Positions 1-9,862 of a DNA stretch of 64,000 nucleotides are shown here, piece by piece. Origin of the DNA: an uncultured Aquimarina sp. Its GTDB lineage: Bacteria; Bacteroidota; Bacteroidia; Flavobacteriales; Flavobacteriaceae. A program made the translations under genes and the position numbers. The notes beneath the pieces are model-generated. The model was given only the letters and a program-made list of their open reading frames with translations, had not been told where the DNA came from and made no database searches. Every line of letters begins with the position of its first letter. Positions within the stretch are counted from its first letter, which is position 1. The stretch spans positions 372,001-436,000 of the forward strand of contig CANMFM010000007.1 in assembly GCA_947497175.1 (NCBI GenBank). Direction: 5' to 3'.

Positions 1-553
1 CATCTTCAGAAATATCAATTGCTCTTATAGATATTCCTGCTTCTAGACTTTCTTTAAGCCGTAATAAGATTGCCTCTTCTTTTTGCGCTTCTTTATTGCC
101 TGTTTTAGCGGCGCGTTTCACTTTATCTAATTTCTTATCAACACTTTCCAGGTCTTTTAATTGTAGTTCTATATCAATAGTTTCTTTATCTCTGATAGGA
201 TCTATAGAACCATCAACATGAACAATATTATCATTATCAAAACATCTCAAAACATGTATTATAGCATCTGTTTCGCGAATATTTCCCAGAAATTGGTTCC
301 CCAGTCCTTCTCCTTTACTGGCGCCTTTTACTAATCCAGCAATGTCTACTATTTCTACAGTAGCTGGAATCACACGTTCTGGTGTTACTAACTCTTCTAA
401 TTTTTCTAACCTTGGATCTGGTACATTAACCACTCCTATATTAGGTTCTATAGTACAAAAAGGAAAGTTAGCACTTTGCGCTTTTGCATTAGACAAACAA
501 TTAAACAATGTTGATTTTCCAACATTAGGCAATCCAACAATTCCTGCTTTCAT
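1..553 (-). CDS. ychF: Redox-regulated ATPase/GTPase YchF (partial, C-terminus outside window)
   Basis: The start codon is at 551-553 on the minus strand and the frame stays open to the window edge, so only the first 184 or so residues are visible. The N-terminus MKAGIVGLPNVGKSTLFN carries the P-loop, followed by the DIAGLVKGASKGEGLGNQFL stretch that is a hallmark of the Obg-related YchF/OLA1 family. A helical region rich in Lys and Glu follows, as in the family's coiled-coil insert. YchF proteins bind ATP in preference to GTP and associate with ribosomes in stress responses (family knowledge). Identification is firm. The missing part should contain the TGS domain. Confidence 0.95.
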   Translation of the reverse strand, partial: MKAGIVGLPNVGKSTLFNCLSNAKAQSANFPFCTIEPNIGVVNVPDPRLEKLEELVTPERVIPATVEIVDIAGLVKGASKGEGLGNQFLGNIRETDAIIHVLRCFDNDNIVHVDGSIDPIRDKETIDIELQLKDLESVDKKLDKVKRAAKTGNKEAQKEEAILLRLKESLEAGISIRAIDISED

Positions 554-776
554 AATAAAAATATAAAATCTGTGTTATTTAAAACTGAAATCAATTTTAA
601 GAGTGCAAAGATAACAGTAATATTACGAAGTATACAAGTACATGATCACAAGAATATTGTATTTGTTAAACATCCTAATTATCATCATTTTTAACTTGCC
701 TGTAAAGACTGTAAAGGCAAGGTTTTTATGAGTTTTTTATATTTTTTTGTAATTTTAACACTCAACAAATAAGCAA

Positions 777-1295
777 ATGAGAACTTTAAAAATTCTAACT
801 ACAACGGTATTTATGAGTTGTGCAGCTATAATTTCTGCACAATCAGATGAATCTAAACCAAAAGAGAATTCATCAAAAGAGACCATAACCAAAATCACCC
901 GTATCAAAGGACCGAATGGAGAAGAAAAAGTAATTAAAAAACAGGAAGTCGTTACTAAAGAAAGTAAAATAAAGTTAAACCCAGGAGATGAAGATAAGAC
1001 TAATCAAACGGCTATCTATGAGGATGAAGAAGTAAAAGTGCAGCAATCACATTCATCTTCTGATATTGGAACGTATAGTAAGATTCCTGACGGTAATGGA
1101 TATCGAATGACTTTTATGGATAAATCAGGAAATAAAGTCTCTAAAGTAAGAAAATTAAGCAGTGGTTATTATAACGTAAATCTTGGTGATCATAATAATT
1201 GCTTAGGGTATTTTGATAAGGACAAAAATTTTGTAATTGAAAAATATGACGCACAATTGGATAAAATAATTACTACGGTTTATAAATCCAATTAG
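777..1295 (+). CDS. Secreted protein of unknown function
   Basis: A 172-residue protein. It has a typical Sec signal peptide: basic MRTLK, a hydrophobic core, and a likely cut after ISAQ near residue 22. The mature part begins with a Ser/Lys/Glu-rich, probably disordered stretch with ITKITRIKGPNGEEKVIKKQ. It ends in a compact region (about residues 95-172) with GNGYRMTFMDKSGNKVSKVRKLSSGYYNV, which looks beta-rich. No catalytic motif is recognised. A strong hairpin terminator follows at 1331-1361, so it is probably a single-gene transcript. Export to periplasm or beyond is inferred; function is unknown. Confidence 0.8.
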   Translation: MRTLKILTTTVFMSCAAIISAQSDESKPKENSSKETITKITRIKGPNGEEKVIKKQEVVTKESKIKLNPGDEDKTNQTAIYEDEEVKVQQSHSSSDIGTYSKIPDGNGYRMTFMDKSGNKVSKVRKLSSGYYNVNLGDHNNCLGYFDKDKNFVIEKYDAQLDKIITTVYKSN

Positions 1296-1330
1296 GTACT
1301 GCCCATCACAGTTTAACAGATAGTACAAGT

Positions 1331-1361
1331 AAAAAAGCCGAGAATATTCTCGGCTTTTTTT
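1331..1361 (+). terminator. Rho-independent terminator
   Basis: Perfect self-complementary stem GCCGAGAATATTCTCGGC flanked by A6 on the left and T7 on the right. It lies 35 bases after the stop of the secreted protein gene. The flanking A and T runs mean it could work in both directions. Confidence 0.9.
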
Positions 1362-1455
1362 GTTAATTAAAATAAAAAAAATTAAAAGATCATGTTAAAA
1401 CAGCGTGCTTTTAGATATATTTAAGGCAACAATCATCTTAAATAAACACATTTTT

Positions 1456-4341
1456 ATGAAAAAAATCACGCTTATTCTATTCGCATGTATAACTAGTTTT
1501 TGCTTTTCGCAACAAACAGTTACTGGTCTTATAACAGACTCTGATGGCTCACCGCTACCTGGTGTAAACATCATCATTAAAGGAACAAACAATGGTACTA
1601 CATCAGATTTTGATGGTAAATACAGCATAGAAGTAACTCCAGAAAATACACTGGTCTATAGCTATGTTGGCTTTAATACCAAAGAAGTTCTTGTGCAAGG
1701 CCAAACAACAATTAATGTAACCCTATCAAGTGGAGCCCAACTCGAAGAAATTATATTAGTTGGATCCAGAGCATTACCAAGAAGTAATACTACATCTTCT
1801 CTACCTGTTGATGTATTACCGGCAAAAGAGTTAGCCTCTACCGGTCAAATAACATTTGACAAAGCTTTACAATATAAAATCCCATCATTTAACACAGTAC
1901 AAACGCCTGTAAATGATGCAACCTCTCTATTAGACCCGTATGAAATCAGAAATATGGGACCCAGTAGAACATTGATTCTCGTTAACGGAAAACGTAAAAA
2001 TTTAAGTTCTCTATTATATACGCAAACGTCTCCTGGACGTGGGGAAACCGGATCTGATATCTCTGCAATACCAACAGATGCGATTAAAAGAGTAGAAATT
2101 TTGAGAGACGGTGCCTCGGCACAATATGGATCAGATGCCATTGCGGGGGTTATGAATATTATTCTTAAAGATGATCCTAATGATGGTTCTGTAACCCTTA
2201 GAACAGGTATCACTTCTGAAGGAGATGGAGAAACCATCGCTATTAGTCTTAACAATGGGTCTACCATCGGAGAAAATAAAGGATTTTTTAATTATACTGT
2301 AGATTTTTCTAAAGTAAATCTTGCTAATCGTCCTGGAGATGTAGATGCAGAAGGAGAATTCGCCGATTTTGGAGGCGATAGAGTTGGAGAACGACTACAA
2401 GACATTCAAAGTTTTCTAGCCAGACGTCCTGATGCTGGAAATATAAATGGTTCTCCAGAAACATCTGCGGCTAAATTTTTGGTAAATGGTGGATATGACA
2501 TCAATGAAAATACTGAAATTTATATGAATGCCGCTTATGTATATAAGAAAGTAAATAGTTTTGCAAACTATAGAACACCGTACTGGAGAGATATTCAGGA
2601 TTTCGAATATTTAGGTAATTTCTTTCCTGGTTCTAACCCATTAACCACAGGAGTTACATTTACAGACAATAATGGAAATACCTTTAACGGTAATGGATAT
2701 GACGGATATGTACCTACTTTTGAAGGAGATCTAAATGATTATAATGCAACTATAGGTTTTCAAACTAAAAAGAATGGATGGAAATATGACCTTAGTTATA
2801 CAACGGGAGGTAACTCTCAGGACTATACTGTAAATAATTCACACAATCGTAATTCTGTTTTTGCTCCGAGTTTTGATGATGTTAACGGAAACGGTGTTCC
2901 TGATGCTGGAGAAGTGTTTGTTCCTGTTGAATTGTATAGAGAAAACAGCCCAGTTTCATTTGACCCGGGAGGAACAAAATTTAAACACAGTGTAGGTAAT
3001 ATTGATGTTGCAAAACTAGTTAGTGATCAGATTAGTATTGGTTTTGGTGCTGAGTTTAGAACTGAAGTTTTTGAAATCGTTGAAGGAGATCTTGCTTCCT
3101 ATGATGGTGGAGGTGCTGATTCTTTTGCAGGAAACCGACCAGAAAATTCGGGAAAGTTTAATAGATACAACTTTGGTGGATATTTTGATATCTCAGCAGA
3201 TATCACTCAAAACTTTTTAATAAACGGAACAGTTCGACTTGAAGATTATAGCGATTTTGGAGAAGCTTTTGTTTGGAAACTGAGCTCTAGATATAAATTC
3301 TTGCAAGACAAATTAACATTAAGAGCATCAGCTTCTACAGGGTTTAGAGCACCAACATTACACCAGATATACACACAAAGAGCGCAGTTTTCTTTTATTC
3401 CTGGTCAAGGAATTCAGGTTGGTGGATTAATCAATAATGTCTCGCCACAAGCCCGATTATTAGACATCCCACAACTGGATGCAGAAGAGTCTACCAATTT
3501 TACCGTTGGTATTGGAGCTAAACTTAATCAAAACATCAACTTTACCATAGATTACTACAATATCCAGGTAGAAGATAGAATTGTTTTAAGCACAGAAATT
3601 GGAGGTACAGCCGCAGGAAATACTCCTTTAGATCAAGTTTTACAAGATAACGATCTATCTGATGTAAGTTTCTTTGTTAACGCGATTGATACCAGAACTT
3701 CGGGTATTGATGTAGTTGCAAACTATAGAAATATAGAAATAGGAACAGGAAAACTAGGCTTTAGTTTATCTGGTAACTATGTAATTGAAAACGAAAGAGA
3801 TGGTGATGTAAAAAATCCTGCACTGGTAGCCCAAGCCGGTCAATCTGTAGTAAATGATACTCAAGAGGCTTTGTTTTTCACTTCAAGACCAGAATTTAAG
3901 GCAATTTTAGGTGCTAATTATGATATTGGAAAGTTTAGTTTTTCTCTAAACAATACATTATTTGGTCCAACCAAATTTAGAAATCAAGGATTGCAAGATC
4001 TGGAAGGTCTGGTAGGTGGTAGCGCAGCTGATAGTGATGGTGGGTCAGATCTAGGTGTTGAATTTATGACAAAAGTAGTAACAGATTTAGGGATAAATTT
4101 TAATGCTACTGAAAACATTACCATAGCCGCTAATGTCAACAATATTTTTAATGTACTACCAGAATGGGAGTTTAAAGCACTTACTCCTACTGGAGAAGCG
4201 GTACTTAACGATCCTGCTGCAGAAAAAACAGCCTTTAACTTAATTACATTTAATGGCAGGTATTCTCAAATGTCGTATGATGGATATCATTTTAGTCAGT
4301 TAGGAACTTTATTTAACTTATCCTTAAATTACAAGTTTTAA
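1456..4341 (+). CDS. TonB-dependent receptor
   Basis: A 961-residue outer-membrane receptor. The frame opens earlier, at 1405, but the ATG at 1456 gives a clean signal peptide (MKKITLILFACITSFCFSQ), so this start is preferred. Domains in order: a carboxypeptidase-regulatory-like beta-sandwich (about 20-105, with VTGLITDSDGSPLPGVNIIIKG), a plug (about 115-245, with RTLILVNGKRK and a GASAQYGSDAIAGVMNIILK box), and a long 22-strand-type barrel ending in the aromatic LNYKF. There is no SusD partner next to it, so a polysaccharide-utilisation role is not indicated; the substrate cannot be told from sequence. It stands alone between two terminators. Confidence 0.93.
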   Translation: MKKITLILFACITSFCFSQQTVTGLITDSDGSPLPGVNIIIKGTNNGTTSDFDGKYSIEVTPENTLVYSYVGFNTKEVLVQGQTTINVTLSSGAQLEEIILVGSRALPRSNTTSSLPVDVLPAKELASTGQITFDKALQYKIPSFNTVQTPVNDATSLLDPYEIRNMGPSRTLILVNGKRKNLSSLLYTQTSPGRGETGSDISAIPTDAIKRVEILRDGASAQYGSDAIAGVMNIILKDDPNDGSVTLRTGITSEGDGETIAISLNNGSTIGENKGFFNYTVDFSKVNLANRPGDVDAEGEFADFGGDRVGERLQDIQSFLARRPDAGNINGSPETSAAKFLVNGGYDINENTEIYMNAAYVYKKVNSFANYRTPYWRDIQDFEYLGNFFPGSNPLTTGVTFTDNNGNTFNGNGYDGYVPTFEGDLNDYNATIGFQTKKNGWKYDLSYTTGGNSQDYTVNNSHNRNSVFAPSFDDVNGNGVPDAGEVFVPVELYRENSPVSFDPGGTKFKHSVGNIDVAKLVSDQISIGFGAEFRTEVFEIVEGDLASYDGGGADSFAGNRPENSGKFNRYNFGGYFDISADITQNFLINGTVRLEDYSDFGEAFVWKLSSRYKFLQDKLTLRASASTGFRAPTLHQIYTQRAQFSFIPGQGIQVGGLINNVSPQARLLDIPQLDAEESTNFTVGIGAKLNQNINFTIDYYNIQVEDRIVLSTEIGGTAAGNTPLDQVLQDNDLSDVSFFVNAIDTRTSGIDVVANYRNIEIGTGKLGFSLSGNYVIENERDGDVKNPALVAQAGQSVVNDTQEALFFTSRPEFKAILGANYDIGKFSFSLNNTLFGPTKFRNQGLQDLEGLVGGSAADSDGGSDLGVEFMTKVVTDLGINFNATENITIAANVNNIFNVLPEWEFKALTPTGEAVLNDPAAEKTAFNLITFNGRYSQMSYDGYHFSQLGTLFNLSLNYKF

Positions 4342-4370
4342 TAACTGATCCTGGAGTATATATCTTATTT

Positions 4371-4412
4371 AAATCGCTTTGTTTATTAGAATAAACAAAG
4401 CGATTTTTTTTG
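4371..4412 (+). terminator. Rho-independent terminator
   Basis: Stem AAATCGCTTTGTTTAT pairs with ATAAACAAAGCGATTTT around a short TAGA loop and is followed by a T run. It lies 30 bases after the TonB receptor stop. Confidence 0.92.
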
Positions 4413-4443
4413 TCGATAACTAACAATAAAATCTTGTGTTTTA

Positions 4444-4476
4444 TTTGCTTAATCAATGAATAGAGTACTAATTTTG
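4444..4476 (+). promoter_or_regulatory. Bacteroidetes-type promoter of the MscS gene
   Basis: TTTG at 4444-4447 and an exact -7 box TAATTTTG at 4469-4476, 21 bases apart. This matches the Bacteroidetes sigma-ABfr pattern (TTTG, about 19-21 bases, TAnnTTTG). The start codon of the channel gene is 24 bases further on. Confidence 0.7.
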
Positions 4477-4499
4477 TCCAAAACAGGGTCCAATCACAA

Positions 4500-5738
4500 A
4501 TGAAAGAATTAACCAGATATTTTTACAGATTATTTGTATCTAAAGGTTTCTCAGAAAACATTGCAGAATATTCAAACCTCTTGATAGGGATAGGAATATT
4601 GACAATTTCGTTATGGATTATACATTTTCTTACTAAAAAAGTATTTGTGGCTATATTTAAAAAATATGCCTCAAAATCCAAAAATACTTTTGATGATTAT
4701 TTGGTAAAAAATAAAACTTTTGATTATCTGGCTCATATCATTCCGCTTTCATTGACCATCTGGATCGTCCCTTTGTTATTTTCTGCCTTTCCTATCGCAG
4801 AAAAGTATTTAGAAGTGCTATTCGATATCATGGTTATTGTGTTGGTGATCTGGATTGTAAGAAGCATCTTAAGAACATTACGGGATTTTTTAAAATCTTT
4901 AAACTCATTTAAAGATAAACCTATCGACAGTTACATCCAGGTATTTATGATATTTGTATGGTCTATTGGGATTATTTTGATCTTTTCTTTAGTTACCGGT
5001 AAATCTATATGGTCGTTTTTAACTGCTTTAGGAGCCATGTCTGCTGTGATTCTTCTTATTTTTAAAGATACTATACTTGGTTTTGTTGCCAGTATACAAG
5101 TGTCTGTAAATGATACTGTGCGAATTGGTGATTGGATTACTATGGAAAAATACGGGGCTGATGGCGATGTAATCGAGATTAACCTATCGTCAGTAAAAGT
5201 TCAGAATTTTGATAAAACTATTACTACCATCCCAACTTATCATCTTACTTCAGAATCTTTTAGAAATTGGAGAGGTATGATGGATTCTGGCGGAAGAAGA
5301 ATTAAAAGATCACTATTGATAAAAACATCGAGTATTGCATTTTTATCAAAAGAAGAAATAGATAACCTTCAAAAAATAGAACTTATCAAGAGTTACTTAC
5401 AAAAGATAAATCATGAAATAGGTATTTATAATAAAGATCATAAAATTGATAAAAACCTCTTGATAAACGGAAGAAACCTGACCAATATGGGTGTTTTTAG
5501 AATGTATGTTGCTTTGTATCTCGAAAATCACCCATACATCAATAAAGAGATGACAATTATGAGTCGTCAATTAGAATCCTCTGCACAAGGAACTCCTTTA
5601 GAAATATATGCATTTAGCAATGATAAAATATGGCAAAATTATGAAAAAATAATGGCAGATATTTTTGATCATTTATTATCTGCAATACCCTATTTTCACT
5701 TAGAAGTTTACGAATTAGATTACTCGATAAAAAAATAA
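4500..5738 (+). CDS. Mechanosensitive channel, MscS family, YbdG type
   Basis: A 412-residue inner-membrane protein with about five hydrophobic segments in the first 190 residues, followed by the MscS pore and beta domain. The stretch TMEKYGADGDVIEINL, then SSVKVQNFDKTITTIPTYHL and the downstream FRNWRGMMDSGGRRIKRS, is the signature of the YbdG/MscM branch rather than of small MscS. The family opens under membrane tension to release solutes during osmotic downshock. The length agrees with YbdG (about 415 residues). It has its own promoter at 4444-4476 and is followed closely by a small DUF3817 membrane gene. Confidence 0.93.
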   Translation: MKELTRYFYRLFVSKGFSENIAEYSNLLIGIGILTISLWIIHFLTKKVFVAIFKKYASKSKNTFDDYLVKNKTFDYLAHIIPLSLTIWIVPLLFSAFPIAEKYLEVLFDIMVIVLVIWIVRSILRTLRDFLKSLNSFKDKPIDSYIQVFMIFVWSIGIILIFSLVTGKSIWSFLTALGAMSAVILLIFKDTILGFVASIQVSVNDTVRIGDWITMEKYGADGDVIEINLSSVKVQNFDKTITTIPTYHLTSESFRNWRGMMDSGGRRIKRSLLIKTSSIAFLSKEEIDNLQKIELIKSYLQKINHEIGIYNKDHKIDKNLLINGRNLTNMGVFRMYVALYLENHPYINKEMTIMSRQLESSAQGTPLEIYAFSNDKIWQNYEKIMADIFDHLLSAIPYFHLEVYELDYSIKK

Positions 5739-5764
5739 ATTATTAGAATTAAAAAAGAAGTTTT

Positions 5765-6037
5765 ATGATTACCAGTTTTAGATTAATTAGTTACTTAGAA
5801 GGAATTTCTTATTTACTTATCCTTTTTGTAACCATGCCACTAAAGTATATGTTTGAATCTCCAGAGCCCAATAAAGTGATTGGTATGGCACACGGTTTCT
5901 TATTTCTAATTTATATTGTATTTGCTTTTCTTGTAAGACCAGAAAAACAATGGAATACTAAAACATTAATAATTGTTTTAGTATGTTCGATAATTCCGTT
6001 TGGTACCTTTTGGATGGATAAGAAGTACTTGAGTTAG
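5765..6037 (+). CDS. DUF3817 small membrane protein
   Basis: A 90-residue protein with three predicted membrane helices. The stretches RLISYLEGISYLLILFVTMPLKY and GMAHGFLFLIYIVFAFL are typical of the DUF3817/YdzA family, whose role is unknown. It begins 26 bases after the mechanosensitive channel gene on the same strand, so co-transcription is likely. A functional link to osmotic control is only an inference from position. Confidence 0.85.
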   Translation: MITSFRLISYLEGISYLLILFVTMPLKYMFESPEPNKVIGMAHGFLFLIYIVFAFLVRPEKQWNTKTLIIVLVCSIIPFGTFWMDKKYLS

Positions 6038-6354
6038 TTTGCAAGTGTGTGAGTAAAAACAACTGTTTACAAAATTCACATTTTTCGTGAGAACTTCCTT
6101 ATCAAGACTGAAATCGCCTTAACATATGATATTTTACACGGTTTCTAGCTGTCACTTATTTTCTAATACTTTACAAAAACTACTCATAATCTTAAAAGAT
6201 TCATACTACAGTATCCGATATTTTGTACAAACGAAGAAAAAGGAGGTTTAGCAATCGTATAGCCGAACTCTATTGTACATAGTTAAGAACTGATAAAGTT
6301 TAGTATAACAGAGTACACTATACTCAACAACTAGCATACTACCAAACTCACCAA
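6038..6354. other. Intergenic region, no gene seen
   Basis: About 317 bases between the DUF3817 gene and the convergent PgpH-like gene. Stop codons interrupt every frame and no strong hairpin with a T run is visible. An AAAGGAGG stretch occurs near 6240, but no reading frame follows it. Confidence 0.5.
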
Positions 6355-8406
6355 CTATTCGGGATACTCGATTCTTAGATGGTAGATATTAGTTAGTTTG
6401 CGTTTAAATACTTTTTTAATCTGCTGAATTTCTTTAAATGTAATATTTGAATTCAAAAATTGACCATCCTCCATTTGTTTATTTATAATTTTTTCTACAA
6501 AAGAATCAATTAAGCTACTCGTAGGATTTTTTAAACTTTTAGAAGCAGCCTCTACACTATCACTCATCATTAAAATAGCAGTTTCTTTAGAAAATGGTTT
6601 AGGTCCGGGATATTGAAAATCTTCAATATTTACATTTTCATTACTCTCTTTTTCTTTAGCATAAAAATAATACACAGTACTCGTACCATGATGGGTTCTA
6701 ATAAAATCTATTACCCTATCTGGTAATTTATATTTTTTGGCAATCTCTACACCTCGTATCACATGATTTACTATGATTCTGGCACTTTCTTTTGATGATA
6801 ATACATCATGGGCATTACCAGATGAAGTTTGATTTTCTGTAAAATACGTAGGATTAACCATTTTACCAATATCATGATAAAGAGCTCCAACTCGTACTAA
6901 CATTGCATTTGCTCCGATTTCATTTGCTGCGGCTTCAGCAATATTTGCAACATTAAGTGAATGATGAAACGTACCTGGGGCTTTATTAGATAATTCTTTA
7001 AGTAGAACAGAATTTGTATCACTTAGTTCTAGTAACGACACATCAGAAATTAATCCGAAAATCTTTTCATAGGCATAAATTAAGGGGTGCACTATCAATG
7101 TAGCAAACCCACTTATTACAAACAACACTACCGTAGTCCCATCAATATTACTTATACTTCCTTCATGGATAATATGAAAAGATATGTATGCTACTATATA
7201 AACCAGTGTAATTTGTCCAACAGAAATAAATAAATTGGCCCTTTTAAATGATTCAGAAATAGTAAGTATCGTTACAATCCCGGCAATAATTTGTAAAAAT
7301 GTATACTCGTAGCTATTAGGAACTACGAAACCTAATATTAACACAGTGATCACATGGGTAAACAAACCTAGTCTAGAATCAAAGAAGGCTTTGAGTACTA
7401 ATGGAAGAATACACAATGGCACTACATAAATATAATCTGATTTATATTTTACAACCAAGGTAGTGACCAACACCATAAACAAGATATTGAAAAATATAAA
7501 GGTTACCTGTGTATTATTTTCATAAATATCTGTTCTATACTTTTTTATGAACAGTAAGAGCATCATAAGAGCTAAAGAAACCAAAATACAATATCCAAGT
7601 ACAATCCAATAAAAATTCTTATCACTCCATACCTGAGATTCATATTCTGCCTTTAAAGAACTTAAAATCTGAAGCTTATCACCTTCAACAACTTCTCCCT
7701 TTGCTATGATACGGCTTCCTCTGGAGACCCCTCCTCTTGTGGTAAGAACTTTTGCCAATTCGTTTTCTAAAGTGCTCTCAGTAAGTTTATTATTTAATCG
7801 TACATTGGGTTTGATCAAATCAAAAAATAAAGCAACAAAACCACTTTTAAATTTTGTGTATTCACTTTTATCAATTCTTGTGTTAATAAGATTGGTTAAC
7901 GCATTAGGAGTTAAAATCTGACCATAAGTAATCGCCTCTGCTTTATTTCCTTTATTTAAAAAAATCTGTCTTTTATTTCCATACGAATACGTTTCTTGTA
8001 ATACTCCGTATCGATATATATCATTTAATAAAATTCGACCAAAAAGTTTAGCCTGATCACGAGATCCACTTTGATGTAAAACTTTTAAATAACTAGCAAA
8101 GGCAGTATCATATGATTCTCTAGCGGTATTAGCAATAATAGTATCATATTCAAAATATGGAATGATATTATCTTGTATACGTTTTTTTTCTGCATCTATC
8201 TCTTCTTCTGTCTTAGCTATAGCAAAATCAAATGGAGCATATAAGTTTTCATATTGCCAAGGTTTACCTTTGGTAAATTCGTATTTAAATATTCCTCCCT
8301 TAGGAAATAAATACACAATTAGAGTAGTAGTACATACAAAAAGAAAAATCCTGTAAATAACGGATTGCCTTTTGTACAATTTATTTAAAAGTCTTTTCAC
8401 AAGCAA
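6355..8406 (-). CDS. PgpH/YqfF-like 7TM-HD cyclic dinucleotide phosphohydrolase
   Basis: A 683-residue membrane protein. Order: short N-terminal tail, one membrane helix (about 17-35), a long extracytoplasmic 7TMR-HDED domain (about 50-260), seven membrane helices (about 265-465), and a cytoplasmic HD domain. Metal ligands are visible in TFHHSLNVANIAEAAA, in ALYHDIGK, in FIRTHHGT and in MMSDSVEAASKS. Family members such as Listeria PgpH hydrolyse cyclic di-AMP; the same role here is inferred. It is divergent from the thiolase gene. A possible -7 box TACTTTTG on the minus strand (8423-8430) lies only 16 bases before the start codon. Confidence 0.9.
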   Translation of the reverse strand: MLVKRLLNKLYKRQSVIYRIFLFVCTTTLIVYLFPKGGIFKYEFTKGKPWQYENLYAPFDFAIAKTEEEIDAEKKRIQDNIIPYFEYDTIIANTARESYDTAFASYLKVLHQSGSRDQAKLFGRILLNDIYRYGVLQETYSYGNKRQIFLNKGNKAEAITYGQILTPNALTNLINTRIDKSEYTKFKSGFVALFFDLIKPNVRLNNKLTESTLENELAKVLTTRGGVSRGSRIIAKGEVVEGDKLQILSSLKAEYESQVWSDKNFYWIVLGYCILVSLALMMLLLFIKKYRTDIYENNTQVTFIFFNILFMVLVTTLVVKYKSDYIYVVPLCILPLVLKAFFDSRLGLFTHVITVLILGFVVPNSYEYTFLQIIAGIVTILTISESFKRANLFISVGQITLVYIVAYISFHIIHEGSISNIDGTTVVLFVISGFATLIVHPLIYAYEKIFGLISDVSLLELSDTNSVLLKELSNKAPGTFHHSLNVANIAEAAANEIGANAMLVRVGALYHDIGKMVNPTYFTENQTSSGNAHDVLSSKESARIIVNHVIRGVEIAKKYKLPDRVIDFIRTHHGTSTVYYFYAKEKESNENVNIEDFQYPGPKPFSKETAILMMSDSVEAASKSLKNPTSSLIDSFVEKIINKQMEDGQFLNSNITFKEIQQIKKVFKRKLTNIYHLRIEYPE

Positions 8407-8543
8407 AATTCTATTTATTAATCAAAAGTACTAAAAAATACGTCAGCAAAGTGCCGGAAGTACTGTTTGTAAATTACTTATGTATATCCTTTAAAAATCC
8501 TTAAATTCGCACAAACAATACACACAATTTAAATTACATATAC

Positions 8544-9722
8544 ATGAGTAAAGAAGTAGTAATTGTATCTGCAGCGCGTACACCAATTGGTAGTTTTTTA
8601 GGAAGTTTATCTACAGTTCCTGCAACTCAATTAGGTGCCACTGCGATTAAAGGTGCCTTAGATAAGATTAACCTTGACCCAGCATTAGTACAAGAAGTAT
8701 TTATGGGTAACGTAGTACAGGCCGGTAACGGTCAGGCTCCGGCAAGACAAGCGGCATTAGCAGCCGGAATTAGTGACACTGTTCCTTGTACCACGGTCAA
8801 TAAAGTTTGTGCCAGTGGTATGAAAGCGGTTATGCATGCTGCACAGGCTATCGCCTTAGGAGATGCAGATATAATCGTCGCCGGAGGTATGGAAAACATG
8901 AGTTTAATTCCTCATTATGTAAGATTAAGAGCTGGACATAAATTTGGTCCTCAAACTCTTGAAGATGGTATGCAAAGAGATGGGTTAGTTGATGTTTATG
9001 ATGGCAACGCCATGGGCGTATGCGCAGATCTTTGTGCTAACAAATATGAATTTAGCAGAGAAGATCAGGATGCATTTGCTATTCAATCCTATGAAAGATC
9101 CACAAAAGCGTGGGCCGAAGGTAAATTTGATAACGAAGTTGTTCCTGTGGCGGTACCTCAACGTCGTGGTGAACCTGTTATGGTCACCGAAGATGAAGAG
9201 TATAAAAATGTTAAAATGGAAAAAATACCCGCATTACGTCCGGCATTTACAAAGGACGGTACTGTAACTGCGGCAAACGCCTCTACAATTAATGATGGAG
9301 CTGGAGCAGTTGTTGTCATGAGTGCTGAAAAAGCAGCCGAACTAGGCCTACAACCATTAGTAAAAATTAAAAGTTATGCTGATGCTGCACATGAGCCAAA
9401 ATGGTTTACTACAGCTCCTGCTAAAGCATTACCTAAAGCGATAGAAAAAGCAGGCATTTCTTTAGATGATGTTGATTTCTTCGAGTTTAATGAAGCATTC
9501 TCTGTAGTGGGGTTGGCCAACCTTAAAATTCTTGGACTTACTGATAAGAATACTAATGTTAATGGTGGTGCCGTTTCTTTAGGACATCCCCTAGGTTGTT
9601 CTGGAGTACGAATTCTAATTACGCTGATGAACGTATTAGAGCAAAATAATGCAAAAACAGGCGCCGCGGCTATTTGTAATGGTGGTGGTGGTGCTTCGGC
9701 AATGGTTATCGAACGTGTATAA
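8544..9722 (+). CDS. atoB: Acetyl-CoA C-acetyltransferase (thiolase)
   Basis: A 392-residue cytosolic thiolase of normal length. The nucleophile Cys89 is in VNKVCASGMK. His348 is in GHPLGCSGVR, and the second catalytic Cys378 is in ICNGGGGASAMVIERV. The family condenses two acetyl-CoA to acetoacetyl-CoA or runs the reverse step in fatty-acid and ketone metabolism. The short-chain (AtoB/PhaA) type fits best because the protein is compact and alone, without a FadB-like partner nearby. It is divergent from the PgpH-like gene and followed by a long inverted repeat. Confidence 0.93.
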   Translation: MSKEVVIVSAARTPIGSFLGSLSTVPATQLGATAIKGALDKINLDPALVQEVFMGNVVQAGNGQAPARQAALAAGISDTVPCTTVNKVCASGMKAVMHAAQAIALGDADIIVAGGMENMSLIPHYVRLRAGHKFGPQTLEDGMQRDGLVDVYDGNAMGVCADLCANKYEFSREDQDAFAIQSYERSTKAWAEGKFDNEVVPVAVPQRRGEPVMVTEDEEYKNVKMEKIPALRPAFTKDGTVTAANASTINDGAGAVVVMSAEKAAELGLQPLVKIKSYADAAHEPKWFTTAPAKALPKAIEKAGISLDDVDFFEFNEAFSVVGLANLKILGLTDKNTNVNGGAVSLGHPLGCSGVRILITLMNVLEQNNAKTGAAAICNGGGGASAMVIERV

Positions 9723-9733
9723 CCAATAGGTGT

Positions 9734-9798
9734 AACTAGTCAAGCTTTAGATGTTTATGTACTAATAAGTAGGCTAAACATCTAAAGCTTGATTAGTT
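9734..9798. repeat. Long inverted repeat after the thiolase gene
   Basis: Arms of 24 bases with one mismatch (9734-9757 and 9775-9798). The inner 18 bases (9740-9757 and 9775-9792) pair perfectly around a 17-base loop. No T run follows, so it may act as a transcript-end or stabilising hairpin rather than a classic terminator. Confidence 0.75.
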
Positions 9799-9862
9799 CT
9801 CTTTGCATTTTTAATCACAAACAGACACCGTTTAATTATTAATCTTATATTCTATATTTCTA

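Noticed and set aside
1395..2267. Open frames on the minus strand opposite the TonB receptor gene (77 and 140 codons)
   Set aside because: They lie fully inside the receptor gene, have no promoter or family signal, and follow from its codon use.
9734..9798. The long inverted repeat after the thiolase gene as a mobile-element or MITE remnant
   Set aside because: No target-site duplication is visible and no second copy was noticed in the window; a transcript-end hairpin is simpler.
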